This document shows positions 26,108-35,155 of a stretch of DNA of 64,000 nt, piece after piece. The stretch is from an uncultured Bacteroidia bacterium. GTDB taxonomy: Bacteria > Bacteroidota > Bacteroidia > Bacteroidales > UBA932. How positions within the stretch are numbered: position 1 is the stretch's first letter; each line of letters starts with the position of its first letter. The translations under genes and the position numbers were made by a program. The notes beneath the pieces are model-generated. The model was not told the origin of the DNA and did no database searches. It was given only the letters and a program-made list of their open reading frames with translations. The stretch lies in assembly GCA_902785825.1 (NCBI GenBank), contig CACZZZ010000017.1:1-64000 (forward strand), in the 5' to 3' direction.

Positions 26108-27214
26108 CTATTTGTCAAGTTCGGAAAGGGCGAAAGCGTAGGCTCCCAATGAGATGGCCTTGCTCGCTCCGATCTTCGAGCGCATGATTCCGATCCTCTT
26201 CTGGGGATCATAAACAACCTCCTCGTCGCTGCCGTAAACTTTCAGCTTCCTGGCCTCGCCGCGAGCGAAATCTCCGAACTCATCAGGATCATCCAGGTTA
26301 TAGACCTTCATCTGCACCCTGTTGAGCTCCTCACCTGTCAGCTGGTGAATCTTGCTTCTCATGGTCCTCAGGATTCCGGGCATCAGGAACTGGTGGTTAT
26401 TCATGATTCCGCCGCCGATCACGACCAGACCGTCAATCAGCGTCACGGCTGTCGCGATGGCGTCACCGGCGACCTCACCCATCTTGTCGAAAGCCTTGAT
26501 TGCCGCCTCCTTGTCTCCAGGGGCATCCCCGCGGGCGATCGCGCCGATCTCTTTAGGATCAAGACCATGGCTCGGGTTGCCGGAGAGCTCGCCGTAAACT
26601 CTCTTGACAGCGCGGATAGCGACACCGTCCTCGACGATGATGTCGGGCATGTCGGGATGCTTGAGGCAGAAAGTCTCGATGCAGGAATTGTCACCCCTGT
26701 TGAGTCGGCCGTCAATCACTGTTCCTATGCCAAAACCGGTTCCGAAGGTGTAACCGATAAGGTTGTGGTAGCGCTTTGAGCTGCCAGCCTCTTCCAGGCG
26801 TTTGTTGATCTCGGGCAGGGCGCCTCCCAGAGCCTCTCCATAGGCGTAAAGGTCTCCGTCATTGTTGATGTACACAGGCACGCCGAACTTCTTCTGGAGG
26901 AAGGGGCCGAGCGCCACTCCGTCTCTGAATGAGGGGAAGTTGGGTAAGAAACCGCCTATTATGCCGTTGGGGTAGTCAGCGGGTCCGGGGAAAGCGAAAC
27001 TGATGGCCACGGGCTTCTCTCCACCGAGTCTCTCGATTATGGTCGCAAAGCCCAGGATCATGGCCTGAAGGCAAAGATCCAGGTTGGAGGCGTTTGAGGG
27101 GAGGGTTATGGTCTCTCCGTAATACTCTCCACCTTTCATGGCTCCGAAGACCATGTTGGTTCCGCCGGCGTCCAGAGTCAGGACAATCCTGCTGTCATGC
27201 TTAATGTCTGCCAT
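26108..27214 (-). CDS. ROK family sugar kinase
   Basis: A 368-residue kinase. It has the N-terminal ATP-binding LTLDAGGTNMVFG, the sugar-binding INNDGDLYAYGEA region and GYTFGTGFGIGTVIDG, followed by a GLVVIGGGIMNN motif. The usual ROK zinc signature (CxCGxxGCxE) is absent; the corresponding stretch reads CIETFCLKHPDMPD. It is longer than typical ROK glucokinases. With ManA directly downstream it is likely a mannose, fructose or glucose kinase. Confidence 0.85.
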   Translation of the reverse strand: MADIKHDSRIVLTLDAGGTNMVFGAMKGGEYYGETITLPSNASNLDLCLQAMILGFATIIERLGGEKPVAISFAFPGPADYPNGIIGGFLPNFPSFRDGVALGPFLQKKFGVPVYINNDGDLYAYGEALGGALPEINKRLEEAGSSKRYHNLIGYTFGTGFGIGTVIDGRLNRGDNSCIETFCLKHPDMPDIIVEDGVAIRAVKRVYGELSGNPSHGLDPKEIGAIARGDAPGDKEAAIKAFDKMGEVAGDAIATAVTLIDGLVVIGGGIMNNHQFLMPGILRTMRSKIHQLTGEELNRVQMKVYNLDDPDEFGDFARGEARKLKVYGSDEEVVYDPQKRIGIMRSKIGASKAISLGAYAFALSELDK

Positions 27215-27248
27215 ATCTTTTAGTTGTTTATTTATATTCGTGATTATA

Positions 27249-27256
27249 CAAAGATA
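27249..27256 (-). promoter_or_regulatory. -7 promoter box (TATCTTTG) for ROK-manA-ABM operon
   Basis: The minus strand reads TATCTTTG, a full match to TAnnTTTG, about 34 nt before the ROK start at 27214. It is divergent from the RNase R promoter at 27300. Confidence 0.65.
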
Positions 27257-27299
27257 ATCATTATCCGCTCACAAGTCTCCGCCTTTGCGGGGAATTTGC

Positions 27300-27307
27300 T
27301 AACTTTG
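27300..27307 (+). promoter_or_regulatory. -7 promoter box (TAACTTTG) for RNase R
   Basis: TAACTTTG matches TAnnTTTG and ends 21 nt before the ATG at 27329. Confidence 0.65.
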
Positions 27308-27328
27308 TGGAGATTTTAAGAATAAGAG

Positions 27329-29437
27329 ATGAAAAAAGGAAGACAGGCCCTTAAGAAGAACCGCGACCAGCGGTTCGGATCCAGGCAGGGCGGAAAGCGG
27401 AAATTTGAGGAAGTGACCGGTAAGGTTCAGATGAGCAGGGACGGTTTTGTTTTCGTCGTCCCGGAAGGCGGAGAAAAAGATAATGACGTGTTCGTCAGGG
27501 CGTCCAAGACCCGCGGAGCCCTTAATGGCGACATCGTCAGATGTGTTGTTACGAAAGAGAAAAAACCGGTTATAGCGCCCAGGGGTAAAGGCCGGCCTCA
27601 AGGCAGGGACGGCGGACGCCGCAGGGAAGGAGAGATCATCGAGATCGTCGAAAGGAGCAAGACCCCGTTCGTGGGTATCCTTCATATTGTCGGAAAACAG
27701 GCCTGGGTCTTGATGCAGTCAAGGACTATGCCCTATGATATATCCATTGATTTTGAATCACTTCCGGAAGGGGCCAAGAAGGGTATGAAGGTGGCTGCCA
27801 TCATTGATGGCTGGGACAGGAAGGAGCCCAATCCGCATGGATATATCTCCGATGTGCTTGGAGAGCCTGGCGCTAACGAGACAGAGATGCACGCCATCCT
27901 CGCCGAGTACGGCCTTCCGTACAGGTTCGCCCCTGAAGTCGAGAATGCGGCCGACAAGATCCCTGAGGAGATCACCGATAAGGATCTCAAGGGTCGTAAG
28001 GACTTCCGTAAGACATTGACATTCACCATAGACCCGGCCGATGCCAAGGACTTTGATGACGCCTTGTCCCTGGTCAAGCTGAAGAACGGCAACTACGAGG
28101 TTGGAGTGCATATCGCCGATGTGTCATATTATGTCAAGCCAGGATCCGTCATGGATCAGGAGGCCCAGGCTAGGGGAACATCCGTTTACCTTGTGGACAG
28201 GACGGTCCCTATGCTTCCGGAAAAGCTTTCCAACAAGCTTTGCTCGCTGCGCCCCAATGAGGACAAGCTGACATTCTCGGCCGTGTTCGAGATGACTCCC
28301 GAGGCCAATGTAGTGGACCGCTGGTTCGGCAGGACTGTTATCCGTTCTGACTACCGATTTGACTATGAGGGAGCCCAGAAGATCATTGAGACCGAAGGTA
28401 AGGAGCCGGAGGATCCGGCTGTGACCCAGGAGATCCGGGATGCCATCCTTGAGCTTAACAAGCTGGCTTCCATAATGCGCAAGAAGCGCTTCTCTTCCGG
28501 TGCCATCAGTTTCGAGAGGCCCGAGATGAAAGTGGAGGTGGACGATACCGGGAAACCGATTAGGGTGTATGAGAAGATAACGAAGGAGGCCAACTGGCTG
28601 ATAGAGGAATTCATGCTCCTGGCGAACAAGAGTGTCGCTGAGTTCATCGCCACTTCCGGTAAGATGAACGGGAAGGAGGACAAAAACGCCAAGACCTTCA
28701 TCTATCGTATTCATGACGAGCCGAATATGGAGAAGATCGCCAGTCTCGGCAAGTTTGTCGGCAACTTCGGTTACAAGCTGGGTCCTGTCTCTACAGGGCG
28801 TGACATCGCCAAGTCCCTGAACTCCTTGCTTACTGAATCCAAGGACACTCCAGAGCGCGACGCTTTCCAGATGATAGCGCTCCGCTCGATGGCCAAGGCA
28901 ATATATTCCACAGAGAACATCGGCCACTACGGTCTGGCGTTCAAGTTCTATACTCATTTCACTTCCCCGATCCGCCGCTATCCGGACACCATGGTCCACA
29001 GGCTCCTGTCCATGTACCTTGACAACAGGGAAAGCCAGAACAAGGAATATTACGAGGCCCAGTGCCAGCACGCCTCGGAGAGGGAGCAGATAGCCGCCAA
29101 CGCCGAGCGCGACAGCATCAAGTACAAGCTGATTGAATACATGGTCGATAAGGTCGGCCAGGAATTCGACGGTGTTGTCTCCGGCCTGACAGAGTGGGGA
29201 ATGTACGTCGAGATCAAGCCAGAGATGATCGAGGGTATGGTCGCCCTGAGGGAGATGAAGTCCGACTTCTTCGATTTCGACGAGGATAACTACAGGATCG
29301 TAGGCAAACGCACCAAGAAGATTTATCGTCTCGGTGACCAGGTGAGGATCCGCGTCAAGTCAGCTAACCTGGAGCAGAGGCTCCTTGACTACGAGCTGGT
29401 GGAGGCTACCGATAATAGACCTCAGTCGGAAAAGTAA
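27329..29437 (+). CDS. rnr: Ribonuclease R (RNB-family 3'-5' exoribonuclease)
   Basis: A 702-residue processive 3'-5' exoribonuclease that degrades structured RNA. Seen in order: a basic N-terminal tail, a cold-shock/OB domain (GKVQMSRDGFVFVV), the RNB catalytic core with the Mg2+-binding motif TIDPADAKDFDDALSL near residue 232, HFTSPIRRYPD, and a C-terminal S1 domain (EFDGVVSGLTEWGMYVEI). Length matches other Bacteroidota RNase R proteins. The last 32 bp overlap the 3' end of the convergent DUF4249 gene. Confidence 0.95.
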   Translation: MKKGRQALKKNRDQRFGSRQGGKRKFEEVTGKVQMSRDGFVFVVPEGGEKDNDVFVRASKTRGALNGDIVRCVVTKEKKPVIAPRGKGRPQGRDGGRRREGEIIEIVERSKTPFVGILHIVGKQAWVLMQSRTMPYDISIDFESLPEGAKKGMKVAAIIDGWDRKEPNPHGYISDVLGEPGANETEMHAILAEYGLPYRFAPEVENAADKIPEEITDKDLKGRKDFRKTLTFTIDPADAKDFDDALSLVKLKNGNYEVGVHIADVSYYVKPGSVMDQEAQARGTSVYLVDRTVPMLPEKLSNKLCSLRPNEDKLTFSAVFEMTPEANVVDRWFGRTVIRSDYRFDYEGAQKIIETEGKEPEDPAVTQEIRDAILELNKLASIMRKKRFSSGAISFERPEMKVEVDDTGKPIRVYEKITKEANWLIEEFMLLANKSVAEFIATSGKMNGKEDKNAKTFIYRIHDEPNMEKIASLGKFVGNFGYKLGPVSTGRDIAKSLNSLLTESKDTPERDAFQMIALRSMAKAIYSTENIGHYGLAFKFYTHFTSPIRRYPDTMVHRLLSMYLDNRESQNKEYYEAQCQHASEREQIAANAERDSIKYKLIEYMVDKVGQEFDGVVSGLTEWGMYVEIKPEMIEGMVALREMKSDFFDFDEDNYRIVGKRTKKIYRLGDQVRIRVKSANLEQRLLDYELVEATDNRPQSEK

Positions 29438-30470
29438 TATCTATTCCCGACTCTGAAGCCACACTGACAATACCCATTCCGCCCGTGACGTTGCTCGGCA
29501 ACATCGTGGGCTCAATTATCGGCGACACTTCGTAGCCGTAGCATTGCATGTTGTTTATCGCCCGGAGATAGTTGTAGAAGTCGCGGTCGAAACTATTGAC
29601 CGAGACACGGACGGTATTATCTACCTCTACCTTGCTGGCTATATAAAATAAATCGTGAGGATAATAATTGAATCTATATGTGGGGACATAGATCTTCATC
29701 TTGGCCTCTGAATCCTTGAACATCTTATCCGAGAAACATCTGGTGTAGTTTACCGGCATGAGGTCCTCGAACAGGTCTCCTATGCCGGAAGAGTAACCAT
29801 CCTCAAGGATAAGGTCGTGGAATGTGTCATAGCTCAGACTATAAGGTCCCTTTGTCGTTTTTTCGAACGCCTCTCTGCTCCCAGAACTCAAGGTGATGAG
29901 ACGGGTGATTGACGGGTTCATGGAGAAGAAACTGTCTTCTCCTATGACATCTTTGAGGCGAATCGTAAATTCGACATATTCCTGCTCGTAGTCCTGAAAA
30001 TCCCCACTGTTTTTGATCACCGTCACGGTGTCCACGGAAATGACCGCACATGGCTGTGGAACAGTCATTTCCGCCCATGCGTCCATCTGTCCTTTCTTTG
30101 CCTCGATCCGAACCTTGTCTCCAGGCTTGAAAATGGTATCGAACTTATATTCCGTGTAAGGAAATCTGTTCGGGACCAGACTGGTCTCCCCGGTCATCCA
30201 GTCAGTTTCTTCCCTGTAGCCGGCGGGAACAGCCTTCGCCAGGGTTCTGGATCCATTGACAAAGCACTCCACTGTCGCTCCGGGGAGCGAGTCAATCCTG
30301 TCGGGGTAGCTCATTGAAAGGAATATCGAGTGCGTCGTGTCAGCGGTAGAAAGCTGCCCCAGGATGGTCATCTTCCCGTCGTTCAGGTCATATTCGTACT
30401 TTATGGTCTTCTCACAGGCTGCGCTTACGAGGGCTGTGATCAATATGCTGAATATTAAATACTTCCTCAT
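29406..30470 (-). CDS. DUF4249 lipoprotein
   Basis: A 354-residue lipoprotein (lipobox LVSAAC, Cys19) with the family pattern near the N-terminus (YEYDLNDGKMTILGQLSTADTTHSIFLSMSYPDRI) and an Ig-like region with PGATVECFVNG. DUF4249 proteins are typically encoded next to TonB receptors and are probably periplasm- or surface-exposed partners. Here it follows such a receptor by 6 bp. No enzymatic motif is visible. Confidence 0.82.
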   Translation of the reverse strand: MRKYLIFSILITALVSAACEKTIKYEYDLNDGKMTILGQLSTADTTHSIFLSMSYPDRIDSLPGATVECFVNGSRTLAKAVPAGYREETDWMTGETSLVPNRFPYTEYKFDTIFKPGDKVRIEAKKGQMDAWAEMTVPQPCAVISVDTVTVIKNSGDFQDYEQEYVEFTIRLKDVIGEDSFFSMNPSITRLITLSSGSREAFEKTTKGPYSLSYDTFHDLILEDGYSSGIGDLFEDLMPVNYTRCFSDKMFKDSEAKMKIYVPTYRFNYYPHDLFYIASKVEVDNTVRVSVNSFDRDFYNYLRAINNMQCYGYEVSPIIEPTMLPSNVTGGMGIVSVASESGIDITFPTEVYYR

Positions 30471-30476
30471 AGTTTC

Positions 30477-32918
30477 CTAAAAATTTCGAGTCCAACTTAC
30501 CGAAGGCAGAAGGGGAAGGATCGTGATTTTCTTCATCTTCAGGCTGGTTCCGGTGTAGTTGCCGTTGTTGTCATAGTCAGGGCCGTAGTCCATGAAAACG
30601 AAATTGGGGTTCATCCTGTTGTAGGCGTTATAAACGCTGAAATTCCAGATGCTCTCGCCCCTGCGGCGCTCCTTGTGGAGGTTGCAGCCGATGTTGAGCC
30701 TGTGGCTCGGGGGGATGCGGAAATTGTTGCGGTGATCGACGTATTGGGCGTCCCAGATGTTCCCGTCCGGCAATTGGACAGCAACCTGTCTGACAGGCAC
30801 CGTCGTGGTTCCGCCTGTGGCGAACGTCCAGGTGGCGTTGATACCCCATTTCTTATTGAACCGGTGGTCAACGCTTAAGTCTATGCTGTGGCGGCGGTCG
30901 TATTTGTAGGGGAATCGCTCCCCGTTGTTAATTGACCCGTCCGGGAATATCCTGTCCGTCTTCGCCAGGGTGTAGGCCAGCCAACCGGTTGTCTTCCCCG
31001 CGGTTTTCTGAACCAGGAATTCTATTCCTTTGGCGGTTCCTTCTCCCATTTCGACCCGGTTTTCCCAGCCCTCGGAGGTGCCCAGCATAAGTGTGCCGTC
31101 TTTGTACTCAAGGATGTTCCTCATGTTTTTCAGGTAAGCCTCGACGGAGAATTCCCAGCCTTTGATCCCGTCGTAATATGCCCCGACCGAGAACTGGTCA
31201 GATGTCACAGGGCGGATGTCCTTGGTGATAGGTACCCACAGATCGACAGGCAGGGAGATCTGCGCTGAGCTCAGCAGGTGGACATATTGCGCCATCCTGG
31301 CGTAACCGGCTTTGAATGAATATCCTGTGCCTGTCGAGAATTTGGCGGAGACTCTTGGCTGCAGACTCCAGTAAGTTCTCCCTTCAGTGTTGAACATGGA
31401 AAGGTGTACTCCTGGGTTGAAGGTCAGGTGCTCTCCGACGCTGAAGTCATCCTCGGCATAGAAAGACAACTCATGTCCCCGATATTTTTTCTTCGGGTCC
31501 GCGAAATGGATGGTAGTGTCAACCTGAACCTCAGCTCCGTTGACTTCCCTGTCCACAGCCGACATACGCTCCGGGATGAAGGTGTGCCAGAGATATTCAG
31601 TACCGAATTTAACAAGGTGTTTTGGGGAAGGTGTATAGTCAAAGTCCGTCCGGATTCCGAAATCCCGTATCCCGGAGTGGTAGTCGAGGTGGTACCGGCT
31701 GGACGTAGTCACTCCGTCCACAATGTCAGTTTCCGCTGAACCGGCTCCCATTACCATCCGGTAGCGGTTGTAGGAGAGGGTGGTGTTGGCGAATAACTTG
31801 CTGTTAAACACGTGGTTCCATCTTGCCGATCCAACCGTGTTGCCCCAGAACACCCCGACATCGGTTCTATCCTTGTACTTATGGTGGGTGGTTTGCGCGC
31901 CAAAAGTCTCGGTCCCTTCGCCCTCGTTCTTCTCATCGTAAACGAATCGGTCACGTCCGTGGTAAGCGCCGAAATAAAACCGGTCCCGGTCGCTCAGACG
32001 CCACGTGACCTTTCCGTTGAGGTCATAAAAATAGTAGTTTGCGTAGGCGTCTTCCAGCACCATCTTGATTACTGGCGCATACAGCACTGTGTGCATTCCC
32101 CTGGCGCTGACGGAGTAAGCGAGTTTATCCTTGATTATCGGGCCTTCGAGGTGGAGCTTGTCGCTGATGAGCCCGATGCTGACGGTTCCGTGGTTCTCTT
32201 TCATGTTACCGTCATTGGTACGGATGTCCACGATGCTGGAGACCCTGCCTCCGTAACGGGCCGGGAAAGAGCCTTTGTACAGGGTGACTTTCTTGACCGC
32301 CTCCGGCTGAAAAACCGAGAATATCCCGAGCATGTGATCGACATTGTAGATAGGTACTCCGTCCAGCATAATCAGGTTCTCATCGGGTCCGCCTCCCCTG
32401 ACATAAATGCCTGAGAATCCTTCGTTTCCGCCCTGAACTCCTGGCATCATCTGAAGGACTTTCAACACATCGGCCTCTCCGAACAGCACAGGGGTGTTCT
32501 TGATCTGAGCGGCTGGAATGTCGATCGCTCCGAGATAGGTTGATTGTATTCCGGCATCCTTTCTCGCCACGATGTGGGAGGAAGAAAGGGTCTCTCCGGC
32601 CTCAAGAGCCACGTTGACCACGGTGTCCCGACGCATGTCGATACGCATAACCTTTTCAGAGTAGCCGACGTAAGAGAAATGGAAGTCATATTCCCCGGCC
32701 GGAATGGTCAAGGTGTAGTAGCCGAAATTGTTCGTGACCGCCCCGAGGCCGGATTCTTTTTCGAGAATGCCGGCTCCGATAAGGGTCTCTCCTGAGGCTA
32801 TGTCCGTGATGTGGCCGCTGATTGTGACTTTCTTTTGCGCGGCGGCTGAGGCACTAATGAAAAGCGCGAGCATCAGTGCCGCCCGCGCTGTTTTCCATCC
32901 AAGTTTAGTTAAACTCAT
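30477..32918 (-). CDS. TonB-dependent receptor with carboxypeptidase-regulatory-like domain
   Basis: An 813-residue outer-membrane receptor. Signal peptide to about ASAAAQ, then a carboxypeptidase-like Ig domain (ISGHITDIASGETLIGAGILE, about 30-112). The plug contains VLKVLQMMPGVQGGNEGFSGIYVRGG and DGVPIYNVDH, followed by a beta-barrel ending SVSWTRNF with terminal Phe. The plug resembles receptors that pair with DUF4249 lipoproteins, and that partner lies directly downstream. Substrate unknown. Confidence 0.9.
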   Translation of the reverse strand: MSLTKLGWKTARAALMLALFISASAAAQKKVTISGHITDIASGETLIGAGILEKESGLGAVTNNFGYYTLTIPAGEYDFHFSYVGYSEKVMRIDMRRDTVVNVALEAGETLSSSHIVARKDAGIQSTYLGAIDIPAAQIKNTPVLFGEADVLKVLQMMPGVQGGNEGFSGIYVRGGGPDENLIMLDGVPIYNVDHMLGIFSVFQPEAVKKVTLYKGSFPARYGGRVSSIVDIRTNDGNMKENHGTVSIGLISDKLHLEGPIIKDKLAYSVSARGMHTVLYAPVIKMVLEDAYANYYFYDLNGKVTWRLSDRDRFYFGAYHGRDRFVYDEKNEGEGTETFGAQTTHHKYKDRTDVGVFWGNTVGSARWNHVFNSKLFANTTLSYNRYRMVMGAGSAETDIVDGVTTSSRYHLDYHSGIRDFGIRTDFDYTPSPKHLVKFGTEYLWHTFIPERMSAVDREVNGAEVQVDTTIHFADPKKKYRGHELSFYAEDDFSVGEHLTFNPGVHLSMFNTEGRTYWSLQPRVSAKFSTGTGYSFKAGYARMAQYVHLLSSAQISLPVDLWVPITKDIRPVTSDQFSVGAYYDGIKGWEFSVEAYLKNMRNILEYKDGTLMLGTSEGWENRVEMGEGTAKGIEFLVQKTAGKTTGWLAYTLAKTDRIFPDGSINNGERFPYKYDRRHSIDLSVDHRFNKKWGINATWTFATGGTTTVPVRQVAVQLPDGNIWDAQYVDHRNNFRIPPSHRLNIGCNLHKERRRGESIWNFSVYNAYNRMNPNFVFMDYGPDYDNNGNYTGTSLKMKKITILPLLPSVSWTRNF

Positions 32919-32928
32919 TATCTGTCAT

Positions 32929-34542
32929 CTAAAAAGATATCAGTGGTTTAGTGAGTGCCTCCTTTAGCTGGTCGTCATAGCGGAGGCGTGTCTTGATCCC
33001 GGCTTCCTGGAAGAAGTAGCGGACCATTATCTCTTCCTCAATGAACGGCACTATCTCGTCCCTCTTAAGGTTGAGGAAGGTTTCCTTGTCCATCTCCAGA
33101 GCCTTGCTCATCGCGGCGATCTGCTCTTTCATGCTCTCGGAGAGCCCGTCCTTCTCAAGTTCTTTCTTGACCTGGTCGAAATATGTCCTGGCACTTGAGC
33201 GGTAGTCAAACTCCTTGGTCTTGGCGAACTCCACGAAGTCCTTCCAGTCGGCGTCGGTCATCTTCCAATCCTCAGGCACGCTCTGGTGTTCCTTGACGAA
33301 CTTCAGGGTATATTCCTGGATGATGTTGGAATAAACCAGGGAGAAGGTAAGGCGGCTGTACTCGTGGCCTTTGACGATGACATCGGGGGTGATGCCGCCG
33401 CCGTCCTTAACGATCCTTCCATGGGCTGTCTTGAACTCATGTGTGAGAGAGTCGGGAATATGGGCCACGCTGCCGTCCTCGTTTCTCTTGGCGTAGTCGA
33501 TGGCTTGGACGCAACGTCCTGAAGGAGTATAGTATTTGGCTGTGGTGACCTTGATCTGGCCGTTGTAGGGGAGAGGCCTGATTGTCTGGACCAGTCCCTT
33601 GCCATAAGTCCTTGTGCCCATGACTGTCGCCCTGTCGAGATCCTGGAGGGCTCCTGTGACAATCTCGGAGGAGGAGGCTGATCCGCCATCCACCATCACG
33701 ATGATAGGAATCTGAGTGTCAATTGGTTCCGTGGTGGTCTTATATTGCTGCTCGCCAACACCCTTGCCCTTTGAGGACACTACCAGGGAGCCTTTGGGAA
33801 CGAAGAGGGAGACTATGTTGATGGCCTCGCTCATGAGTCCGCCGCCGTTGCCCCTAAGGTCCAGGACCAGCTTTTTCATGCCCTGCTTCTTCAGATCCAG
33901 GACAGCGTTCCGGATCTCTCCGGAGACATTCTCCGTGAAGCCGCTCTGGTAGATGTAGCCGGTCTGCGAGTCGAGCATCCCGTAATATTCAACGTCCGGA
34001 AGATGAATCCTTTCCCTTGTGACATCAATGTCCACGACCTCTCCGGTATAGACTTTCTTGACCTTGAACCTCACCGTGGTTCCGGGCTTTCCTTTCATCT
34101 TGTCGGAAGCCTCCTGGCTGGTGAGTCCATGGGTGGTCTGGCCGTCGATCTCCATGATCTCGTCACCGCAACGCAGGCCGTACCGCTCCGCAGGGGAGTT
34201 TTTATAGGGCTCATTGATAATCACATTCCCGTTCTGGTCCGGCTTGTAGATGACTGCTCCGATGCCTCCGTAGCTCTTGCTCACCATCATCTGCAGATCC
34301 TCGTTCTCTTCCTCGGGAATATAGATGGTGTACGGGTCCAGAGCGTCCAGCATGGCGTTGATTCCTGCCCTCTCTATGCGGTCCACAGGAAGGGAGTCCA
34401 CGTAGGAACGGTTGAGTTCCTTTAATATGGAATTCTGTATCTCTGTCCACTGCCCGAGCTTGAAGCTCTGGGACTGGGCTGAAAGCGCGGCGCCGCTCAG
34501 GATTATGGCCGCGGCGACCGCTATGATGGATTTAGTATTCAT
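32929..34542 (-). CDS. S41 family C-terminal-processing peptidase
   Basis: A secreted Ser/Lys protease of about 537 residues. Signal peptide MNTKSIIAVAAAIILSGAALSAQ, then a CTP N-terminal region, a PDZ domain at about 85-170 (GGIGAVIY, NSPAERYGLRCGDEI) and the S41 core with VLDLRGNGGG, the catalytic-Ser segment VDGGSASSSEIV and the Lys segment GTRTYGKGLVQT. The C-terminal third is helical. The reading frame opens at 34566, but the -7 box at 34566-34573 overlaps that position, so the ATG at 34542 is the real start. It probably processes periplasmic or outer-membrane proteins. A TonB receptor gene follows by 10 bp. Confidence 0.9.
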   Translation of the reverse strand: MNTKSIIAVAAAIILSGAALSAQSQSFKLGQWTEIQNSILKELNRSYVDSLPVDRIERAGINAMLDALDPYTIYIPEEENEDLQMMVSKSYGGIGAVIYKPDQNGNVIINEPYKNSPAERYGLRCGDEIMEIDGQTTHGLTSQEASDKMKGKPGTTVRFKVKKVYTGEVVDIDVTRERIHLPDVEYYGMLDSQTGYIYQSGFTENVSGEIRNAVLDLKKQGMKKLVLDLRGNGGGLMSEAINIVSLFVPKGSLVVSSKGKGVGEQQYKTTTEPIDTQIPIIVMVDGGSASSSEIVTGALQDLDRATVMGTRTYGKGLVQTIRPLPYNGQIKVTTAKYYTPSGRCVQAIDYAKRNEDGSVAHIPDSLTHEFKTAHGRIVKDGGGITPDVIVKGHEYSRLTFSLVYSNIIQEYTLKFVKEHQSVPEDWKMTDADWKDFVEFAKTKEFDYRSSARTYFDQVKKELEKDGLSESMKEQIAAMSKALEMDKETFLNLKRDEIVPFIEEEIMVRYFFQEAGIKTRLRYDDQLKEALTKPLISF

Positions 34543-34565
34543 GTCCTTCGTAAATAACCGAAGCA

Positions 34566-34573
34566 CAAAAGTA
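34566..34573 (-). promoter_or_regulatory. -7 promoter box (TACTTTTG) for the S41-TonB-DUF4249 operon
   Basis: The minus strand reads TACTTTTG, matching TAnnTTTG, 23 nt before the ATG at 34542. It decides the start of the S41 gene and gives the downstream genes a promoter separate from the 39.5-34.6 kb cluster. Confidence 0.5.
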
Positions 34574-34629
34574 CTAAATATCGTGCCATTCTCCTAATCC
34601 CGGTGAGATCCTTCGCACCGGTCGCAGGC

Positions 34630-35148
34630 TTAGCGGTCGAGCGGGTGGGAGGTGGTGCCGAGGATGTCGGAGGGTGAGGCGGAGTCGATTATGGACTTGA
34701 CGTAAGTCTCGATGGCTGAGAGCCCGGCCTGGAGCTTGGCCGGAGGCCAGGCGTTGGAGCCTCCGGTAGAGATCGAGCCGTCCTCGTACCCGATGTGGGT
34801 GTGCCACATATATCCGTCAAGTACTTCAAACTTAGGAGTATAGGAGTTCTCCAGCTTCCAGAGCTTATATTCCCGGACGAACCCGTCGATCTTGGCGAGA
34901 GCGTCGTCTGGGCACTTGTAGATCGTGATCTCCGTCTCGCAGTCCTTGGAATGCAAGAGCCGCAGTTTGCCGTCCTCACCCTTCTCGATCTTGTACCAGG
35001 TGATGTACCACATCATTGTCCCGGAATACGAATACTCATATTCCTTGATCGTCTCCGGCGCGACATTTTTCACATATTTGTTGTCCCACGGTTTGGCGCA
35101 GGAAAACATGGCTCCAAGCAGCGAAAGAGCCAGAATAGTCTTAACCAT
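34630..35148 (-). CDS. Unrecognised small lipoprotein
   Basis: A 172-residue lipoprotein with lipobox GAMFSC (Cys17). I do not recognise the family. The mature part is rich in Tyr and Trp (EYEYSYSGTMMWYITWYKIE) and includes a short GYMWHTHIGYEDGS segment; it looks like a small mixed alpha/beta domain. It is the last gene of the minus-strand cluster, 7 bp after the nucleoside hydrolase, so it may serve the same secreted pathway. Confidence 0.65.
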   Translation of the reverse strand: MVKTILALSLLGAMFSCAKPWDNKYVKNVAPETIKEYEYSYSGTMMWYITWYKIEKGEDGKLRLLHSKDCETEITIYKCPDDALAKIDGFVREYKLWKLENSYTPKFEVLDGYMWHTHIGYEDGSISTGGSNAWPPAKLQAGLSAIETYVKSIIDSASPSDILGTTSHPLDR

Positions 35149-35155
35149 ATCGCTT

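Noticed and set aside
34543..34566. Longer start of the S41 peptidase at 34566
   Set aside because: It overlaps the -7 box at 34566-34573 and would spoil the signal peptide that begins at 34542.
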